Part shown: piece after piece, positions 1 to 9,064 of the stretch
Position numbering within the stretch: position 1 is the stretch's first letter
Layout of the letters: every line of letters begins with the position of its first letter
DNA from: Glaciibacter superstes DSM 21135
GTDB taxonomy: Bacteria > Actinomycetota > Actinomycetes > Actinomycetales > Microbacteriaceae
DNA: 64,000 nucleotides
Direction of reading: 5' to 3'
Assembly: GCF_000421145.1 (NCBI RefSeq)
Contig: NZ_ATWH01000007.1
Coordinates: forward strand, 124,001-188,000
Notes under the pieces: generated by a model
Databases searched by the model: none
What the model was told of the DNA's origin: nothing
What the model saw: the letters and a program-made list of their open reading frames with translations, nothing else
Made by a program: the position numbers and the translations under genes

Positions 1-531
1 GCCCGCCTCGCCGCCACCAACATACGGATCGCGCCAGAGCGCATCCGCCCGGCAGTCACCTTTCTCACGCTGTTCGTTGGAGTCGCCGCAGGCACGTTGA
101 GCATGCAGTCGATCGAAAACCAGGCAGCCGGCTCCGGCGACGGCATAGGACAGCTAATGGCCGCCATCAACTACCTCGTTGTGCTGCTCATCGCCGCCTT
201 CATGTCGATAGCCCTCATCAACAATCTGATCGCGTCGATCAAGCAGCGACGCGGCGAACTGGCGGTCATGTCGTCGATCGGCGCCACCACCGGCCAGTCG
301 ACACGCATGCTCGTCTGCGAGACCGCCATGGCGACAATCGTCGCCGTAGTTGTCGGCCTTGTCGGCTCGATCGCGGCAGTCATCCCATTCGCGATCCTCA
401 AGACGGGAACGGTTGCCGATGCTGTGCAGGGACTTCCACTCATCGCAGTCGTCATTGCGGCCTCGGGCATCGCCCTGCTCACGACCGTTATCACCGGAAA
501 GCAGACAGCTCGTACTGCCCGTGCCGTGTGA
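1..531 (+). CDS. FtsX-like ABC transporter permease, C-terminal part (5' end outside window)
   Basis: The reading frame is open from base 1 to a TGA at 529-531, giving about 176 residues of a protein that starts before the window. Three hydrophobic segments are visible (window residues about 55-75, 110-135 and 145-160). After the first comes a cytoplasmic stretch KQRRGELAVMSSIGAT, typical of FtsX/MacB-type permeases (RRxEIAxLRAxGA in the family). Such permeases pair with an ATPase for lipoprotein, peptide or drug export; the partner should lie upstream. Family call is good, substrate unknown. Confidence 0.8.
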   Translation, partial: ARLAATNIRIAPERIRPAVTFLTLFVGVAAGTLSMQSIENQAAGSGDGIGQLMAAINYLVVLLIAAFMSIALINNLIASIKQRRGELAVMSSIGATTGQSTRMLVCETAMATIVAVVVGLVGSIAAVIPFAILKTGTVADAVQGLPLIAVVIAASGIALLTTVITGKQTARTARAV

Positions 532-598
532 TTGGGTCTCAACGGCCTCGGGGAACTGTGGGGGCGGAATGGCGGCTTTAACCGGAATCGACGACGGG

Positions 599-844
599 TT
601 ATCGAGCGTCGCTCGCAAAGCCTGCCGCGCGCAGCTCTGAGAGATACGCGCTGTCAGCGGGACGCAGGTAATAGGCCTCGGACCTGTCATCCTCGGTTGC
701 GCCTCTGCGGACAGGCGCCCCTCCTGCTCCGATCACTGCGTCAAGCGCCGCCGTGGTGAGGGCTGAGCCGGGATTGCTCAGAAGCCAATCCTGCGCAGTC
801 TTTCCACAGCGTGTGAACCAATGTTGAACGTCGCTCGTTGTCAT
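599..844 (-). CDS. small hypothetical protein (81 aa)
   Basis: A short ORF with ATG at 842-844 and TAA at 599-601. A purine-rich GAGGTAG lies about 6 bases before the start. The product is soluble, with no signal or membrane segment and no motif I recognise. It sits between the convergent permease gene and the MarR gene on its own strand, ending about 70 bases from the permease stop. Composition looks coding, but the call rests on ORF structure only; function unknown. Confidence 0.5.
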   Translation of the reverse strand: MTTSDVQHWFTRCGKTAQDWLLSNPGSALTTAALDAVIGAGGAPVRRGATEDDRSEAYYLRPADSAYLSELRAAGFASDAR

Positions 845-877
845 ACGACTACCTCACACCATGTCCTCGGCACACGG

Positions 878-1369
878 TCAAGTAGCCCGCTCCTTCGCGA
901 CAGGGGCATCCACGCCCAGATGTCGGCGAAGCGCGGCGGAGGTGTTGTCGAGGTGGGCGAGCTGTTCCGGGGTGAGAGCCTCGACGAAGAGCTCGCGCAC
1001 CGCGCGCAGGTGCGGAACTGACCCGGCTCGGAAGGCGGCTCGACCAGATTCCGTCGCGGTGACATCCACCCCATGCACATCATCCGCACAGGGGACCCGC
1101 CGAATCAGGTGACGCTTCTCCATCCGTCCCAGATGATGCGAGAGTCGACTGCGCTCCCATCCGATCAGCGTCGCCAGCTCCGAGGACCGCAGAGTATGCT
1201 GCGGCGCCTCCGTCAGGGCGAGCAGCACCTGGTAATCCCCCGTCGACAGCGACGACTCGCTCTGCAGGCGACTCCCCAGACTCGTGCTCAGTGCCTGCGC
1301 CGTCTCGATATAGTCCCGCCAGATGCGCAGCTGATCTCGCGTGGGCATCGTCCGGTGATTCTCGGCCAT
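878..1369 (-). CDS. MarR family winged-helix transcriptional regulator
   Basis: A 163-residue MarR-type repressor. I chose ATG at 1367-1369 because GGGAGA lies about 5 bases upstream; a longer frame to 1396 has no such site. The helical N-terminal part (around RIWRDYIETAQAL) is followed by the winged helix (about 55-110), with recognition-helix text LATLIGWERSRLSHHLGRM, a wing containing DDVHGVDVTAT, and a C-terminal dimerisation helix. It is divergent from the LLM oxidoreductase operon; two palindromes with core GACATGTC lie in the 90-base gap and are the likely operators. Inferred role: ligand-responsive repressor of itself and the LLM operon. Confidence 0.88.
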   Translation of the reverse strand: MAENHRTMPTRDQLRIWRDYIETAQALSTSLGSRLQSESSLSTGDYQVLLALTEAPQHTLRSSELATLIGWERSRLSHHLGRMEKRHLIRRVPCADDVHGVDVTATESGRAAFRAGSVPHLRAVRELFVEALTPEQLAHLDNTSAALRRHLGVDAPVAKERAT

Positions 1370-1386
1370 CTCGTCTCCCTGGAATA

Positions 1387-1425
1387 GACATGTCAATATC
1401 CATGTTGCAGCATTGACATGTCAAT
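1387..1425. promoter_or_regulatory. paired palindromic operators between marR and LLM operon
   Basis: ATTGACATGTCAAT at 1412-1425 is a perfect 14-bp palindrome. A second copy, with core GACATGTC at 1387-1394 and an imperfect flank, lies with its centre 28 bp away. Both fall between the divergent MarR start (1369) and the LLM start (1459 or 1438). Palindromes of this size are standard MarR dimer sites, so binding by the adjacent MarR is a reasonable inference. Confidence 0.72.
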
Positions 1426-1458
1426 TCGGAAGGTCCGGTGACGGGAAGGGCGCTGGTC

Positions 1459-2571
1459 ATGGTGATCCAGATCGGTGACATCGAGTTCGGACTGAACTCA
1501 TTCGGCGACATCGCCACCGACGCCGGGCGTGTGATGTCAGATGGTGAAGCGCTGCGGCTGCTCGTCGATGAGGCGCAGCAGGCGGAGTCCGTCGGGCTCG
1601 ATGTGTTCAGCGTCGGCGAACACTACCGGGAGGGCATGGTCGACTCGGCCCCTCCTGTGATCCTCGCCGCCGCGGCACAGGCCACATCGAGCATCCGCCT
1701 CGGAACGTCGGTGACGGTCCTGTCGACGCAGGATCCGGTGCGGTTGTATCAGCAGTTCGCCACCGTCGACGGGCTTTCAGGCGGGCGGGCGCAACTGGTG
1801 CTCGGACGCGCTTCGGCGATCGAGTCGTTTGCACTGTTCGGATACGACATCGCCGAGTACGAGCAGATCTTCGACGAGAAGCTCGACCTGTTTCTGCGTC
1901 TGATGCGTGAGGATCGTGTGACCTGGACCGGGCAGTACCGCGCGCCGCTTGAGAATGCGCGCCTGCAGCCGCGGATGCCGCAGGGAGGGATCCCCACGTG
2001 GATCGGGATCGGCGGAAGCCCCGATTCGGTCGTAAGGGCAGCCCAGAACGGCCTGCCGCTGATGATGGCCATCATCGGTGGACGTCCCGAACGCTTCGCC
2101 GGGCACGCCGAGCTGTACCTGCGCGCGCTTTCCCAGTTCGGACGACCGGAACTTCCAATCGGTCAGCACTCCCTCGGCTTCATCGCCGACACCGATGAGG
2201 AGGCGAAGAACACGCACTGGAAGTACTGGCAGCCCGTCGTGACCGCGATGAGCAAGGAGCGCGGCTTCTACCCACCCACCGCCGAGCGGTACGAGGTGGA
2301 AGTTGGCACGGGTGCCCTGTACGTCGGGTCACCGGAGACGGTGTCGCACAAGATCGCGAGCATCGTCCGCACGAATCATCTGTCCCGCTTCGATCTGAAG
2401 TACGACCTGCTGCATCTGCCGCGCGACGCGCGTGAGCACAGCATCCGCCTGTTCGGCGAACGTGTCGTCCCGCGAGTGCGCGAGCTCCTCGAGCAGGAAC
2501 CCAGCGACTGGCGCCTCACCGGTCGCGCTGCCGTCGAGATAGTCAAGGGCGGCAAAGCGACCCATGCCTGA
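1459..2571 (+). CDS. LLM class (luciferase-like) flavin/F420-dependent oxidoreductase, copy 1
   Basis: A 370-residue TIM-barrel oxidoreductase of the luciferase-like superfamily. Features include the N-terminal strand IEFGLNSFGD, the substrate/flavin-edge text SVGEHYREG (about 53-61), the RLGTSVTVLSTQDPVR strand, and GIGGSPDSV near the phosphate-binding part. It resembles the LLM subfamily typified by Agrobacterium Atu2307 (from memory). ATG 1459 is preferred because GGAAGGG lies 8 bases before it; GTG 1438, also with a purine-rich site, would add 7 residues. It is first in a tight operon with a paralogue (2594) and an F420-type reductase (3676). Substrate and cofactor (FMN or F420) are not determined. 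Confidence 0.85.
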   Translation: MVIQIGDIEFGLNSFGDIATDAGRVMSDGEALRLLVDEAQQAESVGLDVFSVGEHYREGMVDSAPPVILAAAAQATSSIRLGTSVTVLSTQDPVRLYQQFATVDGLSGGRAQLVLGRASAIESFALFGYDIAEYEQIFDEKLDLFLRLMREDRVTWTGQYRAPLENARLQPRMPQGGIPTWIGIGGSPDSVVRAAQNGLPLMMAIIGGRPERFAGHAELYLRALSQFGRPELPIGQHSLGFIADTDEEAKNTHWKYWQPVVTAMSKERGFYPPTAERYEVEVGTGALYVGSPETVSHKIASIVRTNHLSRFDLKYDLLHLPRDAREHSIRLFGERVVPRVRELLEQEPSDWRLTGRAAVEIVKGGKATHA

Positions 2572-2593
2572 TACCAACGAAAAGAAAGAGATC

Positions 2594-3679
2594 ATGAGCG
2601 ACTTCACCAAGCTCGAGTTCGGCGTCGATACGTTCGGAGACCTGCCCCGCGATGACCAAGGCTCTGTCGTCTCGTACGGCGCGGCGATCCGCGCCACCCT
2701 GGCGGAAGCGGTGCTCGCCGATGACCTGGGCATCGACGCGGTCGCCATCGGAGAGCACCATCGCCCCGAATTCGCGATCTCCTCACCGGATACCGTCCTG
2801 GCCGGGATCGCCACGGCGACCGAACGCATCCGTCTCGGCTCCGGTGTCACCGTGCTGTCCTCCGACGACCCTGTGCGGGTTTTCCAGCGCTTCGCGACGG
2901 TTGACGCCCTCTCGAACGGGCGCGCCGAGATCATCCTCGGGCGCGGATCCTTCACCGAGTCATTCCCGCTGTTCGGTTATGATCTCTCCGACTACGAGCT
3001 GCTCTTCGACGAGAAGATCGACCTCTTCCACGCCCTGCTCGACGAAAAGCCGGTCACGTGGGAAGGGACGACGCGCGCCGCGCTGCACGAGGCGGACGTC
3101 TTCCCGAAGACCGATTCGGGGCGACTGCGCACGTGGGTCGGCGTTGGTGGCTCACCGCAGTCCGTGATCCGTACTGCGCACTACGGGTTCCGGCTCATGC
3201 TCGCCATCATCGGGGGCGCTCCTGCCCGCTTCGCACCGTATGTGGACTTGTATCGGCGGGCGACTGAGCAGCTGGGCACCACCGCCCACCCGGTGGGTAT
3301 GCACTCTCCCGGTTTCATCGCCGAGACAGATGAGGAGGCGAAGGAGGCCTTCTACCCCGGGTACAAGGTGATCCGAGACCGGATCGGTGCGTCGCGCGGC
3401 TGGTCGCCCCTGAGTCGCTCCGAGTTCGAAGCCGACGTCGGGCATGGATCGCTGTACGTCGGCTCGCCGGAGACCGTCGCCCGGAAGATGGCCGACGCCA
3501 TCCGCACGCTGGATGTCGGTCGGTTCGACCTCATCTACTCAGCCGGCGGCGCCATGTCTGCGAGCGCGCGTCTTCGTACCGTCGAGCTGTACGGCACGAA
3601 GGTGATCCCGATGGTGCGCGAACTGCTGGCAGAGGCGCCCGCGCGGTCGACCATGACCGGAGCGGCGGTCCGGTCATGA
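2594..3679 (+). CDS. LLM class (luciferase-like) flavin/F420-dependent oxidoreductase, copy 2
   Basis: A 361-residue paralogue of the preceding gene along its whole length: shared [11 protein letters not shown] start, [47 protein letters not shown] and [13 protein letters not shown] 2594 is chosen over ATG 2564, which overlaps the upstream stop, because AAAGAAAGAG precedes 2594. The product lacks the longer C-terminal tail of copy 1. Two divergent paralogues side by side suggest either a two-subunit enzyme, as in bacterial luciferase, or a duplication with split substrate range; sequence alone does not decide. Its stop overlaps the next start as ATGA. Confidence 0.85.
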   Translation: MSDFTKLEFGVDTFGDLPRDDQGSVVSYGAAIRATLAEAVLADDLGIDAVAIGEHHRPEFAISSPDTVLAGIATATERIRLGSGVTVLSSDDPVRVFQRFATVDALSNGRAEIILGRGSFTESFPLFGYDLSDYELLFDEKIDLFHALLDEKPVTWEGTTRAALHEADVFPKTDSGRLRTWVGVGGSPQSVIRTAHYGFRLMLAIIGGAPARFAPYVDLYRRATEQLGTTAHPVGMHSPGFIAETDEEAKEAFYPGYKVIRDRIGASRGWSPLSRSEFEADVGHGSLYVGSPETVARKMADAIRTLDVGRFDLIYSAGGAMSASARLRTVELYGTKVIPMVRELLAEAPARSTMTGAAVRS

Positions 3680-4371
3680 ACGAGGGGAGCGACATGGACA
3701 GCAGCATCGGCGACGGCATGACCGTCGGCATCCTCGGGGCCGGCAAAGTCGGCACGGTGTTCGCCCGCCTTGGGGTCGCCGCGGGCTACCGGGTGCTCAT
3801 CGCCGGCTCCGGAGACCCAGAGCGGATCGCGCTCACGATCGATGTGCTCTCGCCCGGCGCGACTGCCGTCCGCTCAGAAGAGGCTGCCAGCGAGGCCGAC
3901 ATCGTCGTGCTCGCGCTTCCTCTCGGCAAGTACCGCCGCGTTCCGGTGGCGGAGCTCGAAGGCAAACTCGTGGTCGACTCGATGAACTACTGGTGGGAGA
4001 CGGATGGAATCCGAGACGACCTTAACGACCCACGCACCTCGACAAGTGAGGTCGTGCAAGAGTTCCTTCCCGGCTCACGCATCGTGAAGGCGCTGAACCA
4101 CATGGGGTACCACGACCTCGAGGAGGAATCGCGGCCAGCCGGGGCGTCGGACCGCAAGGCGATCGCGATCGCAGGTGACCGGAAAGGTGACCTCACGCGC
4201 ATAGCAGAGTTCGTCGACGCACTGGGGTTCGACTCCGTCATCGCAAGCCCGCTCGCCGCTGGTGTTCTCCTGCAGCCGGGCAACCCCACGTTCGGAGCCA
4301 ATCTCCCGATCGATGACCTGCGCGAGCTCCTCGACCTCGCTGCCGCCGAGCCCATCGAGAGCACCGCCTGA
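3676..4371 (+). CDS. F420-dependent NADP oxidoreductase-like NAD(P)-binding protein
   Basis: A 231-residue Rossmann protein with [10 protein letters not shown] (GxGxxG, residues 21-26) near the N terminus and the text [20 protein letters not shown] and IVKALNHMG, typical of the NADP oxidoreductase, coenzyme-F420-dependent family. In that family the enzyme passes hydride between NADP(H) and F420. ATG 3676 overlaps the upstream TGA; internal ATGs at codons 7 and 15 are possible starts. Being co-transcribed with two LLM proteins suggests it supplies reduced cofactor, but many family members have never been shown to bind F420. Confidence 0.8.
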   Translation: MNEGSDMDSSIGDGMTVGILGAGKVGTVFARLGVAAGYRVLIAGSGDPERIALTIDVLSPGATAVRSEEAASEADIVVLALPLGKYRRVPVAELEGKLVVDSMNYWWETDGIRDDLNDPRTSTSEVVQEFLPGSRIVKALNHMGYHDLEEESRPAGASDRKAIAIAGDRKGDLTRIAEFVDALGFDSVIASPLAAGVLLQPGNPTFGANLPIDDLRELLDLAAAEPIESTA

Positions 4372-4440
4372 GCGGCCCAGGCCACCCCCTCATCACTACG
4401 GATCGTCCGGCACGTACCTGCCGGTGAAAGGAAAGAAGAA

Positions 4441-5532
4441 ATGGCAACCGTGACGTTCAACCAGGCGACACGAACGTACCCCGGGGTACAACGCCCCGCC
4501 GTCGACAAGCTGGATCTGGAGGTCGCCGACGGCGAGTTTCTCGTGCTCGTCGGCCCCTCCGGCTCCGGCAAGTCCACGTCGCTACGGATGCTCGCAGGCC
4601 TTGAAGAGGTCAATGGCGGCCGCATCCTCATCGGCGACCGCGACGTAACCGACGTTCCCCCGAAGGATCGCGATATCGCGATGGTGTTCCAGAACTATGC
4701 GCTCTACCCGCATATGACCGTCGCGGAGAACATGGGCTTCGCCCTGAAGATCGCGGGGGTCGGCAAAGAGGAGCGCGCGCAACGAGTGCTCAATGCCGCG
4801 AAGCTGCTGGATCTGGTCCCGTACCTGGGGCGCAAGCCGAAGGCCCTCTCGGGCGGCCAGCGCCAGCGCGTCGCGATGGGCCGAGCGATCGTCCGCAGTC
4901 CGCAGGTATTCCTCATGGATGAGCCGCTGTCGAATCTCGATGCGAAGCTGCGAGTGCAGACCCGCACCCAGATCTCCTCGCTCCAGCGCCGGTTGGGCGT
5001 CACGACCGTCTACGTGACTCACGATCAGGTGGAAGCGCTGACCATGGGGGATCGGATCGCGGTGCTCGCCGACGGCGCCCTGCAGCAGTTGGGCACGCCT
5101 CGCGATCTGTATGAGAACCCAAGGAACGTCTTCGTCGCCGGGTTCATCGGCTCGCCGGCGATGAACCTGTTCACCACAGACGTGACCGAGCGCGGAGTGC
5201 GCTTCGGCACACAGGCGGTTGCGGTGGACCGCGAGACACGGGCGGCCGGCACCCGCGTCACGCTCGGTGTCCGGCCGGAGGACATCACGCTTGCGGGCGC
5301 GACAGAGCCCGGGCTCAGGATGACGGTGGATCTCGTCGAGGAACTCGGCGCCGACGGCTACCTCTACGGCCACGCGATCATCGACGACGAGCGGGTGAAC
5401 GTCACCGCGCGCGTCGACGGCCGGACGCACCCGAAGGTGGGCGACACGGTCTCGGCGACACCCAAGCCCGGACGGATTCACCTGTTCGACGTGGGCAGCG
5501 GAGAACGGTTGAACCCCGGGATCGACGGCTGA
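4441..5532 (+). CDS. ugpC: ABC transporter ATP-binding protein, carbohydrate type (UgpC/MsmK/MalK class)
   Basis: A 363-residue ATPase with all catalytic motifs: Walker A GPSGSGKST (about 38-46), Q-loop VFQNYALYP, signature LSGGQ (136-140), Walker B VFLMDEP (157-162), D-loop SNLDAKLR and switch His in VTHDQ (about 194). The C-terminal third is an OB-fold/TOBE region. The start ATG 4441 has GGAAAGAAG upstream. No permease or binding-protein gene is adjacent. This matches the stand-alone multi-sugar ATPases of Gram-positives that energise several CUT1 importers. The symbol is by class, not proven substrate. Confidence 0.88.
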   Translation: MATVTFNQATRTYPGVQRPAVDKLDLEVADGEFLVLVGPSGSGKSTSLRMLAGLEEVNGGRILIGDRDVTDVPPKDRDIAMVFQNYALYPHMTVAENMGFALKIAGVGKEERAQRVLNAAKLLDLVPYLGRKPKALSGGQRQRVAMGRAIVRSPQVFLMDEPLSNLDAKLRVQTRTQISSLQRRLGVTTVYVTHDQVEALTMGDRIAVLADGALQQLGTPRDLYENPRNVFVAGFIGSPAMNLFTTDVTERGVRFGTQAVAVDRETRAAGTRVTLGVRPEDITLAGATEPGLRMTVDLVEELGADGYLYGHAIIDDERVNVTARVDGRTHPKVGDTVSATPKPGRIHLFDVGSGERLNPGIDG

Positions 5533-5715
5533 GCAGCGATCGACCGAGCTGTAGGGATCACTCAGAGATGTCCGACCGGCACCCCTCAGAGTGCGGTTGC
5601 CACGAGTGAGTTGTCCGCGATGAAGGTCTTTTCCACCGGACGGACTTGTCCAACTGAGACACGAGAATCGTCGTTCCGTCGCGAGGCAGCGGCCAACGTG
5701 CCAGGGCAAGTCACG

Positions 5716-6285
5716 TCAAGCCGTTACTCGCGTGGGCCGGTACCGCAGGGCGACCGCACCTGACCGGAACTCATGGCGATCCACGAGCTCGAGCTGGATA
5801 CGCTCGCGCAGACCGGCGAGCAACGTCGGCCCGTGTCCGGCAAGGACCGGCTGCACAAGGAACTCGTACTCGTCGATCAGTCCCAGATCTGCCAGCGCCA
5901 GGGGGAGCGTCACTCCGCCCACCCACAGGCCCTCGCCTGGCTCCTGTTTGAGCCGCCGAACCGCTTGCCCCAAGTCGCCTCGCACCAGCTCGGCATTCCA
6001 ATCGGCCCCGCTCAGCGTGCTCGACACGACGTGCTTCTTCGCCCGGTCGATGGTCTCGGCGAACGGAACCTGCCACTCATCCATCCAGTCAGGCCATGCG
6101 CCCGTGGTCGGCTTCCGCCACGCCGACTCCATCATCTCGTAGGTCACCCGGCCGAACAGCAGGGCATCGGCTCGTGCCATCTCGGCGGTCCAGTAGCGCA
6201 TCGACTCCTCGTCCGGCGGGAGCCCTGCCTCGTGATGGCAGCAACCGTCGAGCGTGACATTGATCGAGTATCGAAGTGGTCTCAT
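5716..6285 (-). CDS. dihydrofolate reductase family protein (RibD C-terminal-like)
   Basis: A 189-residue protein with N-terminal strand LRYSINVTLDG, the helix text ADALLFGRVTYEMME, KHVVSSTL, an internal strand ending WVGGVTLP and C-terminal LELVDRHEF, as in the RibD-C/DHFR-like reductases common in actinobacteria. Start 6285 is chosen because GGGAGAG lies 8 bases upstream; a longer frame to 6408 gives an unconserved Arg-rich extension. These proteins probably reduce small substrates with NADPH, but physiological roles are mostly unknown. It stands alone, with 183 bases (5533-5715) separating it from the convergent ATPase gene. Confidence 0.85.
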   Translation of the reverse strand: MRPLRYSINVTLDGCCHHEAGLPPDEESMRYWTAEMARADALLFGRVTYEMMESAWRKPTTGAWPDWMDEWQVPFAETIDRAKKHVVSSTLSGADWNAELVRGDLGQAVRRLKQEPGEGLWVGGVTLPLALADLGLIDEYEFLVQPVLAGHGPTLLAGLRERIQLELVDRHEFRSGAVALRYRPTRVTA

Positions 6286-6469
6286 CTCGTTGCTCTCCCT
6301 CGAGGATCGGTGTTCTCCCTGCCTAGGGAGTTCGTCTCGTCCGCGAACCACGTCGGTCGCTGCATGCCGACCAAGCCTAACGATCTGGCGAAATGTTCCG
6401 ATGGACATGACGCGGACAACTCCACCGCGAAACGGACATCTTCAACCGTTCCCTACACGAGCGCCGTCG

Positions 6470-7858
6470 CTACGCGCCGGCGACCATGTCGGCGAAGCGA
6501 GAGAAGTGGCCGTGGAAGGCGACGGTGACGGTGCGGGTCGGGCCGTTGCGATGCTTCGCGACGATCAAGTCGGCCTCACCGGCACGCGGGTTGTCTTTCT
6601 CGTAGGCGCTCTCACGGTGCAGCAGGATGACCATGTCGGCATCCTGCTCGAGCGAACCGGACTCACGGAGGTCGGAGATCGCAGGCATCTTGTCGGCCCG
6701 CTGCTCCGGGCCACGGTTCAGCTGCGACAGGGCGATCACCGGCACCTGCAGCTCCTTGGCGAGCAGCTTGAGCGCACGGGAGAACTCGCTGACCTCCTGC
6801 TGGCGGGACTCGACCCGCTTGCCTGACGTCATCAGCTGCAGGTAGTCAATGATGACCATCTTCAGCCCGACCCGCTGCTTGAGCCGCCGGCACTTCGCGC
6901 GGATCTCGACCAGCGTCATGTTCGGGCTGTCGTCGATGTAGAGGGGTGCGTCGTTGATGCGCCCGCGGGTGGAGGCAATGGTGGTCCAGTCGCGGCTGTC
7001 GACGGTGCCCTTGCGCATGTTCTGGAGGGGAACGGATGCCTCGGCCGAGAGCAGTCGCATGGCGATCTCGCTTCGCCCCATTTCAAGGGAGAAGAAGATG
7101 CTGGGCATGTCGTGCTTGATCGATGCGGCCCGCGCGAAGTCCAGCGCGAGAGTCGACTTTCCGAGTGCGGGGCGGGCTGCAACGATGATCAGCTGACCGG
7201 GGTGGAAGCCGTTGGTGAGTTCGTCCATGTCGGCGAAGCCGGTGGGAACCCCGGTCATCTGCCCGTCTTTGTGCTTTGCGGCCTCGATCTCGTCGATGGC
7301 CACGGTGACTGCCTCGGTCAGCGGCACGTAATCTTCGGTCTCGGTGCTGCCGGTGACCGAATAGATCTCGGCCTGGGCGTTGTTCACCAGGTCGAGTACT
7401 TCACCCTCACCGGCGTAGCCCATCTGCACGATGCGGGTGCCAGCCTCAACGAGCCGCCGCAGCAGCGCGCGTTCAGCGACGATCGATGAATAGAACCCCG
7501 CGTTCGCGGCCGTGGGAACGAGACTGGTGAGTGTGTGCAGGTAGTCGGCGCCGCCCGCGCGGGAGAGTTCGCCGATCTTGGTGAGCTCGTCGGTGACGGC
7601 GATCACGTCGGTGGGTTCACCGTGCGAATACAGCGACAGGATCGCGTCGAAGATGATCTCGTGCTTGGGGATGTAGAAGTCGGAGCCGCGCACGGTCTCG
7701 ACGACGTCTGCGACGGCGTCTTTGCTGAGCATCATTCCGCCGAGCGCGCTCTGCTCAGCGAGGAGATCGTGTGGGGGAGTGCGTTCACTCGTTCGCCCGT
7801 TTGCACCGTTGGGTGATTCGTTCCGCTGGTCGGTCAGACCCAAATGAGCAATCGACAC
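6470..7858 (-). CDS. dnaB: replicative DNA helicase DnaB
   Basis: A 462-residue hexameric 5'-3' helicase that unwinds the fork. The N-terminal helical domain (about 30-170, from PPHDLLAEQSALGG) is followed by the RecA-like motor with Walker A ARPALGKST (228-236), Walker B MVIIDY (334-339), and SEFSRALKLLAKEL and LRESGSLEQDAD near the C terminus. The start is GTG 7858, with AAAGGAGG seven bases upstream; longer frames are unconserved and Arg-rich. No intein is present. It is last in the run rpsF-ssb-rpsR-rplI, but a 428-base gap with a terminator separates it from rplI, so it should have its own promoter. Confidence 0.96.
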   Translation of the reverse strand: MSIAHLGLTDQRNESPNGANGRTSERTPPHDLLAEQSALGGMMLSKDAVADVVETVRGSDFYIPKHEIIFDAILSLYSHGEPTDVIAVTDELTKIGELSRAGGADYLHTLTSLVPTAANAGFYSSIVAERALLRRLVEAGTRIVQMGYAGEGEVLDLVNNAQAEIYSVTGSTETEDYVPLTEAVTVAIDEIEAAKHKDGQMTGVPTGFADMDELTNGFHPGQLIIVAARPALGKSTLALDFARAASIKHDMPSIFFSLEMGRSEIAMRLLSAEASVPLQNMRKGTVDSRDWTTIASTRGRINDAPLYIDDSPNMTLVEIRAKCRRLKQRVGLKMVIIDYLQLMTSGKRVESRQQEVSEFSRALKLLAKELQVPVIALSQLNRGPEQRADKMPAISDLRESGSLEQDADMVILLHRESAYEKDNPRAGEADLIVAKHRNGPTRTVTVAFHGHFSRFADMVAGA

Positions 7859-8286
7859 TCCGCGCCTCCTTTGTCGTTCTTCTGGTCTATCGGCACCCAC
7901 TGACACTGAGCATGACAATGAGGCCACCGGCGCGCACGTGCACGGTGTTCTTCGATGCTTGCTCACCCTAGGGAGAGCGTTCCTGCTTCGACAAGTCACC
8001 CTGTGGATAACGCTGTGGGAAAACTGCGCGAAACGCCGTAGCTCGTGTGCACAAGCTGTGCACTGACCTGTGGAGAACTAGTGAGTATTTCAGAATAAAC
8101 AGCGCTGATCAGGGTTTTGTTTATTGCAGGCCTGTGGGTAAAAACTAGCCTCAAGTGCCTCTTGAACCTTGCGCGATTGTGGACGCGCCTGTGTACAGAA
8201 ACGCCGTCAGGAATGATTTCGACGCCGGTTAACGACATCGGGCGGCCGGCCCCAATCGGGACCGACCGCCTGAGCGTGAAGAGGTG
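7859..8286. promoter_or_regulatory. gene-free region with a cluster of DnaA boxes upstream of dnaB
   Basis: There is no credible gene in 428 bases. It contains one perfect DnaA box, TGTGGATAA at 8002-8010, and three near matches in the same orientation: TGTGGGAAA 8014-8022, TGTGGAGAA 8069-8077 and TGTGGGTAA 8133-8141. The stretch around 8086-8130 is AT-richer than its surroundings. The dnaB promoter must lie here. The boxes suggest DnaA control of dnaB or a DnaA-titrating site; both ideas are inference. Confidence 0.6.
8241..8270 (-). terminator. hairpin terminator after rplI
   Basis: GGCGGCCGGCCCC (8241-8253) and GGGACCGACCGCC (8258-8270) pair across a four-base loop, with two G-U pairs when read as minus-strand RNA. 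The hairpin begins 17 bases beyond the rplI stop. There is no strong U-run, as is common in high-GC actinobacteria. It would end the rpsF-ssb-rpsR-rplI transcript before dnaB. Confidence 0.7.
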
Positions 8287-8736
8287 TTACTTGGCCGCGA
8301 CCACTTGGAGGGTAATCGTCGCGCTCAGCTCGTCACGCAGGCGAATCGTCGCCTCGTGCTCGCCGGTCAACTTGATCGGGTTCAGTTCGATCTTGCGCTT
8401 GTCGATCGTGCCGAGGCCCGCTTCGGCGACCGCGTCGGCGACATCCGTCGTCTTCACTGAACCGAAGAGGCGACCGCCCTGGCCGGCCTTGACGACCAGC
8501 TTGACCTTGGTGCTCTCGAGCGCAGCCTTGAGGGCCTGCGCGTCTTCGAGGGTGGCGTGTTCCCGAGCAGCACGAGCGGCCTTGATCTGCTCGATCTGCT
8601 TCTCGCCTCCCCTGGTCCATGCCACCGCGAAGCCCTGGGGGATGAGGTAGTTACGGCCGTAGCCGTTCTTGACGTCGACGACGTCACCGGGTGCGCCGAG
8701 TCCGGAGACCTCGTGCGTCAGAATGAGTTTTGACAT
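8287..8736 (-). CDS. rplI: 50S ribosomal protein L9
   Basis: 149 residues, the normal L9 length. The N-terminal RNA-binding domain carries [19 protein letters not shown] and [17 protein letters not shown]; a long connecting helix rich in Ala/Arg/Glu and a C-terminal domain with [16 protein letters not shown] follow. It binds 23S rRNA near the L1 stalk. The gene follows rpsR by 11 bases on the same strand, in the conserved rpsF-ssb-rpsR-rplI operon. The AGGAG before ATG 8736 supports the start. Confidence 0.97.
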   Translation of the reverse strand: MSKLILTHEVSGLGAPGDVVDVKNGYGRNYLIPQGFAVAWTRGGEKQIEQIKAARAAREHATLEDAQALKAALESTKVKLVVKAGQGGRLFGSVKTTDVADAVAEAGLGTIDKRKIELNPIKLTGEHEATIRLRDELSATITLQVVAAK

Positions 8737-8747
8737 GTGAGGGCTCC

Positions 8748-9011
8748 TTACCGGCCTGAGCCGGCGTAGGGCAACAGGGCCATTTCGCGGGCGTTCTTGA
8801 CGGCACGGGCGATGAGGCGCTGTTCCTGGACGGACACGCCGGTGATACGGCGGGCGCGGATCTTTCCACGCTCGGAGATGAACTTACGCAGGGTTGCGAC
8901 ATCCTTGTAATCGATGACGCCAACCCGGATTGACTTCGCGGGAGCGGCGTTCTTGCCGCCCTTGGCTCCGCGGAGTGGCTTGCGGCGATCGCCGCTCGAC
9001 TTTCCAGCCAT
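8748..9011 (-). CDS. rpsR: 30S ribosomal protein S18 (cysteine-free form)
   Basis: 87 residues. The conserved S18 core [26 protein letters not shown] and [10 protein letters not shown] is intact. The N-terminal extension is basic ([15 protein letters not shown]). The protein has no cysteine, so this is the zinc-independent type rather than the CxxC-bearing version. S18 pairs with S6 on the 30S platform. The gene lies between ssb and rplI, 53 bases after ssb. Confidence 0.95.
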   Translation of the reverse strand: MAGKSSGDRRKPLRGAKGGKNAAPAKSIRVGVIDYKDVATLRKFISERGKIRARRITGVSVQEQRLIARAVKNAREMALLPYAGSGR

Positions 9012-9064
9012 GATTTCCTTGCTTTCTTAAGAGTGTGTGTTGGCCTGACGCCGTGAGGCGGGGC

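Noticed and set aside
4582..5709. Long open frame on the minus strand across the ABC ATPase gene (375 codons)
   Set aside because: It is antisense to a gene with all ABC motifs; its Arg/His/Asp-rich text matches no family and has no ribosome site.
6470..7858. Intein in dnaB
   Set aside because: DnaB is normal length with uninterrupted Walker A and no splicing-junction motifs.
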